DNA of 64,000 bases from Herbaspirillum sp. (GCF_017744395.1 NZ_JAGIBI010000003.1:558001-622000), one strand, 5' to 3'; shown: positions 1-11,181, counted from the stretch's first letter. Notes: generated from the letters alone by a model not told the origin. Numbers and translations: made by a program.

Positions 1-237
1 TCCCTGCGCCTCGGTGGCAGCGAAGATCCTGTCAGCCGATGTGGGATCAGCAAGATCTGCGGCGATTACATGCACTTTTACGCCGTACCTCGTCTGCAGT
101 TCATGCCTGATGGATTCGAGCTTGTCGCGGGAACGTGCCACTAGAATGACATCACCGCCTTTGCTTGCATGGATGCGCGCCAATTCCAGGCCTATGCCGC
201 TCGAAGCGCCGGTAATCAATGCGGTTGCATTTTGCAT
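1..237 (-). CDS. SDR-family short-chain dehydrogenase (N-terminal part, runs off window edge)
   Basis: Minus-strand translation from ATG at 237: MQNATALITGASSGIGLELARIHASKGGDVILVARSRDKLES...; TGASSGIG Rossmann motif. Confidence 0.85.
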   Translation of the reverse strand, partial: MQNATALITGASSGIGLELARIHASKGGDVILVARSRDKLESIRHELQTRYGVKVHVIAADLADPTSADRIFAATEAQG

Positions 238-484
238 GATTTCTCCTTGATTCAGATTGAATGAATAAGGAGATGGTAGAAGTTTAATCTCTACAATTCA
301 CTAGCACAATGCGCCATAAATAATTCCGATCGCGCCAATCTTGGATGCGATGAGCGCGGCGATCTGGCGGCGGCACATGCCGGTACGTCGGGTCAAGGCT
401 TCACCGCATGCGGCATGGACGTGTTCTTGCGCTGGCTGCCTTCGGAAGGCAGTGGGAGGTGGGGCAAACCTAGAGGAGGGAAAC

Positions 485-520
485 AAAAAACCCGCTCAAA
501 CACGGGGTTTGGAGCGGGTT
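485..520 (-). terminator. Rho-independent terminator downstream of tRNA-Met
   Basis: AACCCGCTC...GAGCGGGTT inverted repeat followed on the minus strand by a T-run. Confidence 0.7.
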
Positions 521-554
521 CTTGGATTCTATCGGACTGCTTAGAATCAATGTC

Positions 555-631
555 TGGTGGTGATAGGTGGACTTGAACCACCGACCCCAGCATTATGAGT
601 GCTGTGCTCTAACCAGCTGAGCTATATCACC
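555..631 (-). tRNA. tRNA-Met (elongator, anticodon CAT)
   Basis: Reverse complement GGTGATATAGCTCAGCTGGTTAGAGCACAGCACTCATAATGCTGGGGTCGGTGGTTCAAGTCCACCTATCACCACCA folds as a cloverleaf; CCA encoded; anticodon arm resembles elongator Met. Confidence 0.93.
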
Positions 632-721
632 AGAAGCAAGCCCGCAACTATATTGGCATTGCCTGAATCTGTCAATAGGTAGTACTGTTTTTTATTGCCG
701 ATACCGGTAATTCCGGCCTGT

Positions 722-1678
722 TCAGCCTTCCTGGCGGCCCATTCGGGCATTTCTCACCTGCTCCCATACCTTTTCCGTGGCATCGGGCGCATTGCAATCG
801 ATCACGATCCGATCCGGCATCGAACGCAGCCAGGTCAGTTGCCGTTTGGCTAACTGGCGGGTGGCGGCGATGCCTTTTTCGCGCATGGCGGCGTAGTCGA
901 TCAGGCCGTCCAGGTATTCCCAGGCCTGGCGGTAGCCGACGCAGCGTATCGACGGCAGGCCCGGGTGCAGGTCGCCGCGCGCGCGCAGCGCCTTGACTTC
1001 TTCCAGCAGGCCGCCGCCGTCGAGCATCTGGTCGAAGCGCAGGGCGATGCGCTGGTGCAGGACGGCGCGGTCGGACGGTTCCAGCGCCAATGGCAGCAGG
1101 TCGAACGGCAGCGGTTCCGGGGCCTTCTGCGACAGCAGGGAGGACATCGGCTGGCCGGTCAGCAGCGTGATTTCGAGCGCCCGCTGGATGCGCTGGCTGT
1201 CGTTGGGCTTGAGGCGTTCGGCCGTGGCCGGATCCAGCGCCGCCAGTTTGGCGTGCATGGCCGGCATGCCCACGCGCGCGGCTTCTTCATCCAGTTGCGC
1301 GCGCAGGGCGGGATCGGCTTGCGGCAGTTCGTCCAGGCCGTCGCGCAGCACCTTGAAGTACAGCATGGTGCCGCCCACCAGCAGCGGCAGCTTGCCGCGC
1401 GCGGCGATTTCTTCGGTCAGGCGCAGCGCGTCCTGGCGGAATTGCATGGCCGAATAGGCGTCGGCCGGGTCGATGATGTCGATCAGGTGGTGCGGTACCG
1501 CGGCCAGTTCCTGCGGGCTGGGCTTGGCGGTGCCGATGTCCATGCCGCGATAGACCAGCGCAGAGTCGACGGAAATGATTTCGCACGGGAGGCGGCGGGC
1601 GATTTCCAGGGCCGCGGCGGTCTTGCCGGAGGCGGTGGGGCCCATGATGGCCACGGCCAGGGGACGAACTGCGGTCAT
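722..1678 (-). CDS. miaA: tRNA dimethylallyltransferase MiaA
   Basis: [44 protein letters not shown]. Confidence 0.96.
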   Translation of the reverse strand: MTAVRPLAVAIMGPTASGKTAAALEIARRLPCEIISVDSALVYRGMDIGTAKPSPQELAAVPHHLIDIIDPADAYSAMQFRQDALRLTEEIAARGKLPLLVGGTMLYFKVLRDGLDELPQADPALRAQLDEEAARVGMPAMHAKLAALDPATAERLKPNDSQRIQRALEITLLTGQPMSSLLSQKAPEPLPFDLLPLALEPSDRAVLHQRIALRFDQMLDGGGLLEEVKALRARGDLHPGLPSIRCVGYRQAWEYLDGLIDYAAMREKGIAATRQLAKRQLTWLRSMPDRIVIDCNAPDATEKVWEQVRNARMGRQEG

Positions 1679-1681
1679 CGC

Positions 1682-3565
1682 TTATTGTCCGCGCAGGAAC
1701 AGCTTGTCCAGGTCGGACAAGGCCATCTGGCTCCAGGTCGGCCGGCCGTGGTTGCATTGGTCGGCGCGTTCGGTGGCTTCCATCTGGCGCAGCAGGGCGT
1801 TCATCTCGGGGATGGTCAGGCTGCGGTTGGCGCGCACGGCGGTGTGGCAGGCCAGCGTGCCGAGCAGTTCGTTGCGGCGCTCCAGCAGCACGCGCGAGCC
1901 GCCGTATTCGCGCACGTCGCGCAGCACGTCGCGCGCCAGCGTCTGGGCGTCGGCGTTCTTCAGCAGCGCCGGCACCGCGCGCACGGCCAGCGTGGTGGGC
2001 GACATCACGGCGATGTCGAAGCCCAGCGCCGAGAGCGTTTCCTGGTGTTCCTCGGCGGTGCCGACTTCGACCGCGTCGGCGTAGAAGGTGACCGGGATCA
2101 GCAGCGGCTGGACGAACATCTCGTTGCCGTCCAGCGCGGTCTTGAGCTGTTCGTACAGGATGCGCTCATGGGCGGCGTGCATGTCCACCACCACCAGGCC
2201 GGCGCTGTTCTGCGCCAGCACGTAGATGCCGTGCAATTGCGCCAGCGCGAAGCCGAGCGGGAAGTCGCCGGCCGGCAAGTCTTGCGGCGCTTGCGTGCGG
2301 ATTGCGGCATCGCTTGGGCTGAACTGCGGCGGCGTGGTGGCGTCGCCGCGAAACATGGCGCCGTAGGCTTCCGAATTCTGGCGTACGCCAAAGCTGCTGT
2401 TGCCGCCGAAGGAAAAGGGCTTGGCCGGTTCGGCGGTGAACTGGTTGGCGAACGAGGTTTGCTGCTGCTCGCGTATCCATGGCATCGGCGCATTGGATGC
2501 CGCCTGCTGCAACTGCGGAGGTGGCGTATTGCCGAACGAGGTGGCCGAGGTCTGCGCCAGCGCGCGGCTGACCGCGTGGAACACGAACTGGTGCACGCTG
2601 CGGCTGTCGCGGAAGCGCACTTCGATCTTGGACGGGTGGACGTTGACGTCGACCAGCGCTGGATCGAGTTCCAGCGCCAGCGCGTAGGATGGGTAGCGGT
2701 CGCCGTGCAGCACGTCCTGGTAGGCCGCGCGCACCGCGTGAGTCAGCAGCTTGTCGCGCACGAAGCGGCCGTTGACGTAGAAATACTGGCTGTCGGCGCG
2801 CGCCTTGGAGGCGGTCGGCAGGCCGACGAAACCGTGCAGGCGCAACGGGCCGGCGGCTTCGTCCAGCGGCAGGCGGGCGTTGGCGAATTCGTCGCCGAGG
2901 ATGTGGGCGCTGCGCTTGGCGAATTCGCCGACGTTCCAGTGGTCGACGGTCTTGCCGTTGTGCGACAGCGAGAAGCTCACATCCGGCCGCGCCAGCGCGA
3001 TGCGGCGTACGACCTCGGCGCAATGGCCGTATTCGGTCTGCTCCGACTTGAGGAACTTGCGGCGCGCCGGGGTGTTGAAATACAGGTCCTGCACGTCGAT
3101 GGTGGTGCCCAGGGCGCCGGAGGCGGGGGCGACCGTGCCGTGCTGCGAGCCGGTGATTTCCCAGGCGTGGGCGGCGTCGGCGGTGCGCGTGGTGACGGTC
3201 AGTTGCGCCACCGAGGCGATCGAGGCCAGCGCTTCGCCGCGGAAGCCCAGCGTACCGACGTTTTCCAGGTCGGTCAGCGAGGCGATCTTGGAGGTCGCAT
3301 GGCGCGCCAGCGCCAGCGGCAGCTGGTCGGGCGGGATGCCGCGGCCGTTGTCGGTGATGGCGATGCGTTTGACGCCGCCTTGCTCCAGGCGCACCGTGAT
3401 CTGGGTGGCGCCGGCGTCCAGCGCGTTTTCCAGCAATTCCTTGACCACCGCCGACGGGCGCTCGATCACCTCGCCGGCGGCGATCTGCGAGATCAGCTGA
3501 TCCGGCAGGGCCTGGATGGGGCGGTAAGAGGGTGTCGCGGGGGGAGGGGAAAGCGGTGCGTTCAT
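1682..3565 (-). CDS. mutL: DNA mismatch repair protein MutL
   Basis: IAAGEVIERPSAVVKELLENALDAGAT, GFRGEALASI; start set at MNAPLSPP. Confidence 0.96.
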   Translation of the reverse strand: MNAPLSPPPATPSYRPIQALPDQLISQIAAGEVIERPSAVVKELLENALDAGATQITVRLEQGGVKRIAITDNGRGIPPDQLPLALARHATSKIASLTDLENVGTLGFRGEALASIASVAQLTVTTRTADAAHAWEITGSQHGTVAPASGALGTTIDVQDLYFNTPARRKFLKSEQTEYGHCAEVVRRIALARPDVSFSLSHNGKTVDHWNVGEFAKRSAHILGDEFANARLPLDEAAGPLRLHGFVGLPTASKARADSQYFYVNGRFVRDKLLTHAVRAAYQDVLHGDRYPSYALALELDPALVDVNVHPSKIEVRFRDSRSVHQFVFHAVSRALAQTSATSFGNTPPPQLQQAASNAPMPWIREQQQTSFANQFTAEPAKPFSFGGNSSFGVRQNSEAYGAMFRGDATTPPQFSPSDAAIRTQAPQDLPAGDFPLGFALAQLHGIYVLAQNSAGLVVVDMHAAHERILYEQLKTALDGNEMFVQPLLIPVTFYADAVEVGTAEEHQETLSALGFDIAVMSPTTLAVRAVPALLKNADAQTLARDVLRDVREYGGSRVLLERRNELLGTLACHTAVRANRSLTIPEMNALLRQMEATERADQCNHGRPTWSQMALSDLDKLFLRGQ

Positions 3566-3634
3566 GGCGCGATTATACCGCCGCAGGCGCCCCGGGGTCA
3601 GTGCCGGGCGCCTGGACGGCGGGGGCATTACCGC

Positions 3635-5614
3635 TCAGATGCGGAACGTGCTGACCGCCTCCGCCAGGCGCTGGGCTTGCTGCTGCAGCGACTGGGCGGC
3701 GGCGGCCGCCTGCTCCACCAGGGCGGCATTTTGCTGGGTGCTTTCGTCCATTTGCGCGATGGCGCGGTTGATCTGGTCGATGCCTTCGCTTTGTTCGCGG
3801 CTGGCGGTGGAGATTTCGTTGATCACGGTGGAGACGCGCCGCACGCTGGCCACGACGTCGCCCATGGTGGCGCCGGCCTGCGCCACCAGTGTGCCGCCGG
3901 CGCCCACGGTTTGGACCGAGGCATCGATCAGTTCCTTGATCTCGCGGGCGGCGGTGGCGCTGCGTTGCGCCAGCGTGCGCACTTCGGTGGCCACCACCGC
4001 GAAGCCGCGGCCTTGCTCGCCGGCGCGCGCCGCTTCCACGGCGGCGTTGAGCGCCAGGATGTTGGTTTGGAAGGCAATGCCGTCGATCACGCCGATGATG
4101 TCGACGATCCGTTGCGAGGAGGTGTTGATCGCATTCATGGTTTCCACCACCTGGCCGACCACTTCGCCGCCCTGGCTGGCGACGGTCGATGCCGAGCCCG
4201 ACAGTTGGTCCGCCTCCGCCGCATTGGCGGCGTTTTGCTTGACGGTCGAGGTCAGCTCTTCCATGGCCGAGGCGGTTTCTTCGAGGGCGCTGGCCTGCTG
4301 CTCGGTGCGCCCTGACAGGTTGAGGTTGCCGGCCGCGATTTCGCTGGCGGCGGTATTGATCTCCTCGGTGCCGGAGCGCACGCTGGCCACCACGGCCGAC
4401 AAGCCTTCGCTGATGCCGTTGAAGGACCGCATCAGGCGGCCGATTTCGTCGCCGCGCGTAACCGTCAGGCGGGTCGTCAGGTCGCCGCCAGCGATCTGGT
4501 CGGCCGCCTGGCAGACCGCGTCCAGCGGGCGCGACACCATCTTGCGCACCATCAGGGCCAGGACCAGGCCAAGCAGCGCCAGGAACAGCAGGCCGCAGCC
4601 GATGTAGATGTTGCGCATCGAATTGACTTCGCGCGTGAGTTCGTCGACATAGGCTTCGCCGGCGACCACCCAGTTCCAGCCGGGGTAGCGGGCCAGGGCG
4701 ATGATCTTCTTGCGGCCGGCGGCGGCGGTGTAGTGCAGCACGTCTTCCTTCTGTTCCAGCATGGCCTTGATATAGCCGTTGCCGGAAGCGTCCTTCAGGT
4801 CGAGCAGGCTGGCGCCTTCTTCCTTGCCCTCGCGCGGGGCGCCGGCGATCATGGTGCCGAGCTCCTTGCCTTGCTTGCCGTTGAGTACATAGAAGAAACC
4901 GGTATCGCCGATCTTGAGCGACTTGATCTGGTCCTTGAGCGCCTTGATGTCGGCCGAGATGTCGATGCCCACATACAGGATGCCGACGATCTGGCCGGCG
5001 GCATCCTTGATCGGCACGTACTTGGTGATGTATTGCTTGCCGAACAGCGTGGCCAGGCCGCTATAGGCCTTGTCGGCCTTCAGCGCGGCGTAGCCCGGAT
5101 GGGCGCGGTCAAGCAGGGTGCCGATGGCGCGCTCGCCGTTCTCTTTTTTCAGGGAAGTCGACACGCGCACGAAGTCGTCGCCGGTCTTGGCGAAGATGGT
5201 GGCGGAGACGCCGGTTTCGGCGGTGAAGCGGTCGGGAATGGTGAAGTCGAGGTTGAGGTCGCGGCCGTCGCTTGTGAGCACCGGGGTGGCGCGCTCGCCG
5301 ATCTGGACGGAGCGGCTTTCATCGAGCGCGAATTTGCCGGCGAACTCATTGCCGAACATGTCGGAGAAGCGGTCTACCTGGCTGGTGACGGTATGGTCGA
5401 ACATGCGCACCATGTGCGACACGCTGCGCACTTCGCCCGACATCTGCTCGATCGAGCGCTTCTCGACCATATGCGATGCCGAATAGGTGATGAGCAGCAG
5501 GGCGATGATGAAGACGGCGCCGACCAGGGTGACGGTCAGGGCCGTCAGCTTGGCGCCGACGGAGCGGCTCAGGAAAGAGGCGCGGCGCGCCGGAGCGGAC
5601 AGGTCAATAGACAT
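3635..5614 (-). CDS. Methyl-accepting chemotaxis protein with periplasmic Cache-type sensor
   Basis: TM-sensor-TM-HAMP-MCP signalling domain; conserved [43 protein letters not shown]. Confidence 0.93.
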   Translation of the reverse strand: MSIDLSAPARRASFLSRSVGAKLTALTVTLVGAVFIIALLLITYSASHMVEKRSIEQMSGEVRSVSHMVRMFDHTVTSQVDRFSDMFGNEFAGKFALDESRSVQIGERATPVLTSDGRDLNLDFTIPDRFTAETGVSATIFAKTGDDFVRVSTSLKKENGERAIGTLLDRAHPGYAALKADKAYSGLATLFGKQYITKYVPIKDAAGQIVGILYVGIDISADIKALKDQIKSLKIGDTGFFYVLNGKQGKELGTMIAGAPREGKEEGASLLDLKDASGNGYIKAMLEQKEDVLHYTAAAGRKKIIALARYPGWNWVVAGEAYVDELTREVNSMRNIYIGCGLLFLALLGLVLALMVRKMVSRPLDAVCQAADQIAGGDLTTRLTVTRGDEIGRLMRSFNGISEGLSAVVASVRSGTEEINTAASEIAAGNLNLSGRTEQQASALEETASAMEELTSTVKQNAANAAEADQLSGSASTVASQGGEVVGQVVETMNAINTSSQRIVDIIGVIDGIAFQTNILALNAAVEAARAGEQGRGFAVVATEVRTLAQRSATAAREIKELIDASVQTVGAGGTLVAQAGATMGDVVASVRRVSTVINEISTASREQSEGIDQINRAIAQMDESTQQNAALVEQAAAAAQSLQQQAQRLAEAVSTFRI

Positions 5615-5994
5615 GATGATGTTCTTGTTGTTGGATCAAAGGGCAGGGAAGGCGCATACGCGCCGCCCGGAATGCCTTGCATATCGCATCGGAGTAACCC
5701 GCTGCACCTTCGTCGGTGCCGGTACGGCGCGTTCCGGAACATGGCCATCGCCATGCAGGAATGGCGGGAAGCGGCCAGGCATGTGGATGCCGGCGGTTAC
5801 GTCCGCATTTCAGGATGTGCTGGGGAAGGCCGAAGTATACCGACAGGCTTTTGATCTGTTTCGGATACTTTCGATGTTTGCGCCTACATTTATCGGTCCT
5901 GTTGTTTTTCCGTCAGGAAACTTATTTTTTTGATATGCCATCTTGCTGTCGATGGCAGTCAATCAGTCAATTTCTTCCTTGGCGCATCAGTGCG

Positions 5995-8964
5995 TCAGTG
6001 CTTGTTCTGGCCGGCCATGAAATCGCGGATCCAGTTTTCCAGGCCGGCAGGCGACAACGGGGGCGAAAAATAATAGCCCTGCGCCACGTCGCAACCTTGC
6101 CGCACCAACAGTTCGTATTGGTCCGCGTCTTCGACCCCTTCGGCCACCACCGTCAGTTTCAGGCTTTCGCCGATGCGGATGACGGCGTTGGTGAGCGCGC
6201 TCACCGCGGCATCCTTGGCCATGTCGCGCACGAAGCTCTGGTCCAGCTTCAGTTCGGAAACCGGCAGTTTGCGCAGGTAGCCCAGGCTGGAATAGCCGGT
6301 GCCGAAGTCGTCCATGGCCAGCGGCACGCCCAGCGCATGCACGGCGGCGATGGTCTGGTTGGTGCTGGGGTTGGTATCCATCAGCACGGTTTCGGTGATC
6401 TCGATGGAGAGGTCCGAGGGGGACAGCGCATGGCGCTGCAGGAGGTCGGTCAGGAAGCGCGGCAATTCCAGGTCGTGGAAGTTGGTGGCGGAAAGGTTGA
6501 CCGATACCGACGGCACCTTGATGCCGCGGCGGCGCCAGTCGGAGAGTTGGAAGCAGGCTTCCTCCAGCGCCCATTTTCCCAGTTCGCCGATCAGGCCGCA
6601 CTCCTCGGCGATCGGGATGAAGCGGCCGGGCGAGACGTTGCCCAGTTGGGGATGCTGCCAGCGCGCCAGCGCCTCCACCCCATGCAGGCGGTTGTCTTCC
6701 AGGTGGATCTGCGGCTGGTAATGCAGCTCGAAGTCGCCGCCGCGCAAGGCGTCGCGCAAGGCGCTTTCCAGCGCCAGGCGCTCTTGCGCCATGCTGTTCA
6801 TCTCGTCGCTGAAGAAGCTGTGGCGGCCGCGGTTGACGGCCTTGGCCTGGTACATCGCGATGTCGGCGCGGTGCAGCAACGTCTCGATGTCGTTGCCGTT
6901 GGCAGGGAACATCGCCACGCCGATGCTGGCCGAGGGATTGAGCGGCGTGCCGTTGATGTGGCAGGGCTGCGCCAGTTTTTCCTGGATGCGCTTGACGACT
7001 TCGGGCAGGTGCCGGTCGTCGTATTGCGTGAGCACCACCACGAACTCGTCGCCGGAGAGCCGGCCGACGATGTCGGAACGCCGCGCCTGCGACTGCAGCC
7101 GCATCGCCACCGTGCGCAGCAGCTCGTCGCCGGCCTGGTGGCCGAGCGAGTCGTTGACCTGCTTGAAGCGGTCGAGGTCGATGAACATGACCGCCACCGT
7201 GCTGCGGTTGCGTTCGGCGGTGGCGATCGCCTGCCCGGCCTGCACCAGCAGCAGGCTGCGGTTGGGCAGGCCGGTCAGGGAATCGTAGAAGGCCAACTGG
7301 TGGATGCGCGCGCGCGAGGCTTCGCGCTCGATGGCCAGCGCGCACAGGTGCAGGCCGGCATCCACCAATAACTGGTGGAACGGACCGGGCGCGCGGGGTT
7401 CGCGGAAATAGAACGCGAAGGTGCCGATCACCTTGCCGTCTGAGGATTTGACCGGCGTCGACCAGCAGGCGCGCAGCCCGTGCGGCAGGGCCAGGTTCCT
7501 GTAGTCGGCCCAGTGCGGGTCGGTTTCGATATCGGCGGAGACGACCGGCTCGCCGGTGAAGGCGGCGGTGCCGCAGGCGCCGACATCGGGGCCGATCTGG
7601 ATGCCGTCCAGCGCGCGGTTGTAAAACTCGGGCAGGCTGGGGCCGGCCAGGGTATGCAGCTTGCCTTGTTCATCCACGCGCAGGACGGAAGCGATCACTT
7701 CCGGCGCCACCCGTTCCACTTCCTCGCACAGCAGGCTCATCTGCTCGTTGAGCGAGGAATCGCGCGCCATCGCATTGAGCACGCGGTATTGCAGCACCTC
7801 GTGCACCTTGGTGTTGGTGATGTCGGTCATCACGCACACGGCGTTGACCAGCTTGCCGGCGGCGTCGAGGATGGGGTTGACCACCGCCGATATCCAGATC
7901 GGCTGGTCGTTCATGTCGCGGATCAGTTCTTCGGTATGGAAGCTCTGGCCCTGCAGCAGTTCGCCGTGGCAGCGCTCGATCAGGCGCACGAAGGCGGGAT
8001 GGCCGGCGAACAGGTCGTTGGGCCTTTCCCCGATCACCTGCTGCGCCTGGAAGCCCAGCATGCGGGTGAAGCCGATGTTGTGGAAGACGATGCGGTTGTT
8101 GTCGTCGGTGATGAGGACGGCGTTGTCGGTCTCGTTGATGCCCAGCGAGAGCAGGTGCAGGTGCTTGCGGTCGTTGACTTCGCGCGTGACGCGGTAGGTG
8201 ACGTCGGCGCCGATGCAGATGATCCGCTCGGGGCGGCCGCTGGCGTCGAGCACCGGCGAGTAGGTGGCTTCCCACCACACCGAGCGGCCATTGCGGGCGC
8301 GGCGCTGGAAGCGGCCGGAGAAGAAGCGGCCGTTGCATACGTCGCGCCAGAAGGTGGCGTATTCGGCGCTGTCGGCCCAGTCGCCGCTCCACAGGATGCT
8401 GTGCGGCTGGCCGATCAGTTCGTCGGCAAGGTAGCCCATGGTCTTGAGGTAGTTGCCATTGGCCGACAGGATGATGCCGTCGGGCGACAGTTCGACCACG
8501 CCCAGCGACCGGTTCAGCGCATTGAGCACGCTGTTGCTATGGCGCGAGTCGTCGATGTAGGCGGTGATGTCGGCCGCCACCGAGATGACTTTCAGCAGTT
8601 GGCCGCGGTCGTCCAGGATGGGGCTGCAGATCGCTTCGAGCCATACGGTGGAGCCGTCGGAACGGATGCGCTGCAGGGTGTCCGAAATGACTTCCCCGCT
8701 GCGCAGGTGTTCCCAGAATTGCCTGTAGTCGTCGGTATTGGAATAGGTGTCGTCGCACAGCATGCTGTGGTGCTTGCCGACCAGTTCTTCGCGCCGGTAG
8801 CCGAGCAGGCGCAGGAAGTTGTCGTTGGCGTCGAGCAAGGTGCCGTCGGCGGCGAATTCGAGCATCGCCATCGAACGCGAAAGGGCGGCCAGCAGCGCAT
8901 CCCGCTCGTCTCCCGACAAATGCCTGCGGTTCAATTCCCTGATGAACGGCTCATGGTTGTACAT
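5995..8964 (-). CDS. Multi-PAS, GAF, GGDEF and EAL domain protein
   Basis: PAS repeats, GAF-like middle, RRSDIVGRLSGDEFVVVL (GGDEF), GVEALARWQHP (EAL). Confidence 0.93.
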   Translation of the reverse strand: MYNHEPFIRELNRRHLSGDERDALLAALSRSMAMLEFAADGTLLDANDNFLRLLGYRREELVGKHHSMLCDDTYSNTDDYRQFWEHLRSGEVISDTLQRIRSDGSTVWLEAICSPILDDRGQLLKVISVAADITAYIDDSRHSNSVLNALNRSLGVVELSPDGIILSANGNYLKTMGYLADELIGQPHSILWSGDWADSAEYATFWRDVCNGRFFSGRFQRRARNGRSVWWEATYSPVLDASGRPERIICIGADVTYRVTREVNDRKHLHLLSLGINETDNAVLITDDNNRIVFHNIGFTRMLGFQAQQVIGERPNDLFAGHPAFVRLIERCHGELLQGQSFHTEELIRDMNDQPIWISAVVNPILDAAGKLVNAVCVMTDITNTKVHEVLQYRVLNAMARDSSLNEQMSLLCEEVERVAPEVIASVLRVDEQGKLHTLAGPSLPEFYNRALDGIQIGPDVGACGTAAFTGEPVVSADIETDPHWADYRNLALPHGLRACWSTPVKSSDGKVIGTFAFYFREPRAPGPFHQLLVDAGLHLCALAIEREASRARIHQLAFYDSLTGLPNRSLLLVQAGQAIATAERNRSTVAVMFIDLDRFKQVNDSLGHQAGDELLRTVAMRLQSQARRSDIVGRLSGDEFVVVLTQYDDRHLPEVVKRIQEKLAQPCHINGTPLNPSASIGVAMFPANGNDIETLLHRADIAMYQAKAVNRGRHSFFSDEMNSMAQERLALESALRDALRGGDFELHYQPQIHLEDNRLHGVEALARWQHPQLGNVSPGRFIPIAEECGLIGELGKWALEEACFQLSDWRRRGIKVPSVSVNLSATNFHDLELPRFLTDLLQRHALSPSDLSIEITETVLMDTNPSTNQTIAAVHALGVPLAMDDFGTGYSSLGYLRKLPVSELKLDQSFVRDMAKDAAVSALTNAVIRIGESLKLTVVAEGVEDADQYELLVRQGCDVAQGYYFSPPLSPAGLENWIRDFMAGQNKH

Positions 8965-9090
8965 CCTCTTTATCCCCTTGGCTTGGCGGAAACGACACGG
9001 ACCCCGATTCCGCGCCGCTGAGCTTGATCATATGCCGTTTTTTCCAGCCTGTCCTGCCGAATTCTTGCATTGTGGGCCGGCAGTTCCCGC

Positions 9091-10836
9091 TCAGAACTGT
9101 TCCCAGTCGCCATCGTCGCCGGTCGCCGCGCCGGCTTTCGGGCGATCCGGTTTGACCGGCGGCTTTTCAGGCGCCAGCGCTACGCGCCCGACTTGCGCCG
9201 GCGGGATTTTCGCCGGCGCGCGGGCCGGCGCCTTGAGCGGCTGAGGGCGCGCGGCCGGCAAGGCGGGAATATCGGCCGCCATGCCATCGATCTTGAACAC
9301 GCCGACCACCGCGGTCAAGCCGTTGGCCTGCTCCTGCAGCGCCTGCGCGGCGGCGGCGGCCTGTTCCACCAGCGCCGCGTTTTGCTGGGTGGTCTGGTCC
9401 ATCTGCGAGATGGCGAGGTTGATCTGTTCGATGCCCTCGCTTTGTTCCTGGCTGGCGGCGGAGATTTCCACCACCACGTCGGTCACCCGCTGCACGCTGG
9501 CGACGACTTCGCTCATGGTCACGCCGGCCTGTTCCACCAGCTTGCTGCCGTTGCCCACCTTTTCCACCGAGTCGTCGATGAGCGCCTTGATTTCCTTGGC
9601 GGCGGAGGCGCTGCGCTGGGCCAGCGAGCGCACTTCCGACGCCACCACCGCGAAGCCGCGGCCCTGCTCGCCGGCACGCGCCGCTTCCACCGCCGCATTC
9701 AACGCCAGGATGTTGGTCTGGAAGGCGATGCCGTCGATCACGCTGATGATGTCGACGATCTTCTTCGACGATTCGTTGATCGAATCCATGGTCTGCACCA
9801 CTTCGCCGACCACGTTGCCGCCCTGCTGCGCCACTTCGGAGGCGGAGGCGGCCAGCTGGTTGGCCTGGCGCGCATTGTCGGCGTTCTGGCGCACCGTCGA
9901 CGTCAGTTCTTCCATGGCCGAGGCGGTCTCTTCCAGCGAGCCGGCCTGTTGTTCGGTGCGGGAAGACAGGTCGAGGTTGCCGGTGGCGATTTCGCCGGAG
10001 GCGGTATTGATGGTGTCGGTGGCCTGCCTGACCTGGGCGACGATTTTTTGCAGGTTGCCGTTCATGGTTTGCAGCGCTTCGAGCAACTGGCCGGTTTCGT
10101 CGCGGGTGGTGGCTTCGATGTTGCTGGTGAGGTCGCCTTGGGCCACGGTGCGCGCCAGGTTTACCGCATGGTTGAGCGGGCGGGTGATGCCGCTGGTGAG
10201 TTTCCATGCGACGACCACGGCGAACAGGATGGCCAGCGCCGCGATACCCAGGGTCAGGTCGCGCGCCTGTTCATATTGGGCACTCACGGCATCGGAAGCG
10301 TCGCGCATGATCTGATCCTGGTAGCGGACCAGTTCGGCGACCTTGCCCAGGTAGGCCACGCGCAGGCTCTGCTCGGCGGGGTCGTACATGGCGGCGATGG
10401 CCTCTTCGCGCTTGCCATCCTTGATCAGTTGCGCCACTTTCTCGCTGCCGGCGACATAGGCGGTGCGCACTTGCCGGATTTCGTTGAACAGGGCGCGGCC
10501 CTTGGCGCTGGCGATGCTTTTGTCGAGGCCGTCCATGTCGCCGGCGATATTCTTGATCGCGGAGGCGATCGCCTCATGCTGCTGTTTCAACTGCTCCGGA
10601 TCGGTCATCAGCACCAGGTTGCGCATGGAGCGCAGGATGATGTTTTCCTGCAGGATGATGTCGTTGGCCATGACCGTCTTCGGGTAGGCGCTTTGCGTCA
10701 CGCTGTGCATCTGGCGGTTCAGTTCGGCCATGCGGGTCAGGCATAGCGTGCCGATGCCCACCAGCAATATCACCATGACGGCGAAACCCATGGCGAGACG
10801 GATGCCGATTTTCGTATTCTTCAGGCTGATATTCAT
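9091..10836 (-). CDS. Methyl-accepting chemotaxis protein, four-helix-bundle sensor, C-terminal DWEQF
   Basis: Conserved MCP hairpin tip [43 protein letters not shown]; ends ...DDGDWEQF. Confidence 0.94.
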   Translation of the reverse strand: MNISLKNTKIGIRLAMGFAVMVILLVGIGTLCLTRMAELNRQMHSVTQSAYPKTVMANDIILQENIILRSMRNLVLMTDPEQLKQQHEAIASAIKNIAGDMDGLDKSIASAKGRALFNEIRQVRTAYVAGSEKVAQLIKDGKREEAIAAMYDPAEQSLRVAYLGKVAELVRYQDQIMRDASDAVSAQYEQARDLTLGIAALAILFAVVVAWKLTSGITRPLNHAVNLARTVAQGDLTSNIEATTRDETGQLLEALQTMNGNLQKIVAQVRQATDTINTASGEIATGNLDLSSRTEQQAGSLEETASAMEELTSTVRQNADNARQANQLAASASEVAQQGGNVVGEVVQTMDSINESSKKIVDIISVIDGIAFQTNILALNAAVEAARAGEQGRGFAVVASEVRSLAQRSASAAKEIKALIDDSVEKVGNGSKLVEQAGVTMSEVVASVQRVTDVVVEISAASQEQSEGIEQINLAISQMDQTTQQNAALVEQAAAAAQALQEQANGLTAVVGVFKIDGMAADIPALPAARPQPLKAPARAPAKIPPAQVGRVALAPEKPPVKPDRPKAGAATGDDGDWEQF

Positions 10837-10893
10837 CTTGATCCCCCATTTGTTTTAGTTGTCCGGCAGGTTCTTATGCATAAGCCATGCTTG

Positions 10894-10920
10894 TTATCGG
10901 CCGGCGCATGGCGGTTCTGA
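10894..10920 (-). promoter_or_regulatory. Candidate sigma-28 (FliA) promoter for the MCP at 9091-10836
   Basis: Minus strand TCAG-N15-GCCGATAA; GCCGATAA matches the sigma-28 -10 element, about 58 bp upstream of the MCP start. Confidence 0.6.
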
Positions 10921-11181
10921 AGAGCGCTCCGCCAATTTGTGGCCCGTTTTCGTTAACGTGCTTAACGTGCCGGATGCCGGCGGCGTTCGCCGGTGTCGAT
11001 TCAATGTAGTCCAAAACGGGAAGGGCGATGGTGTATGATGCTTCGTCGTGATGAGGTCATTACACCTCGTCATCCTTCCGGCAGTGTTGTCGCCAGGGCA
11101 ATGCGGGAAACGCAAGGCCGTGCGGCATGGGGCACAGGCATGGCGGTGCAATCGGGGCAGGCGGGTTTTGAACAGGTTCTT

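Noticed and set aside
301-544. Short overlapping ORFs on both strands between the SDR gene and tRNA-Met
   Set aside because: No domain, no clear RBS, and they overlap the tRNA terminator; coding status cannot be supported
965-4315. 1116-aa + strand ORF opposite miaA, mutL and an MCP gene
   Set aside because: Low-complexity His/Gln/Arg/Gly-rich antisense product typical of high-GC codon bias; sense strand encodes clear conserved proteins
5890-5916. Possible sigma-28 promoter (ACCGATAA) for the MCP at 3635-5614
   Set aside because: Poor -35 match and about 276 bp from the start codon
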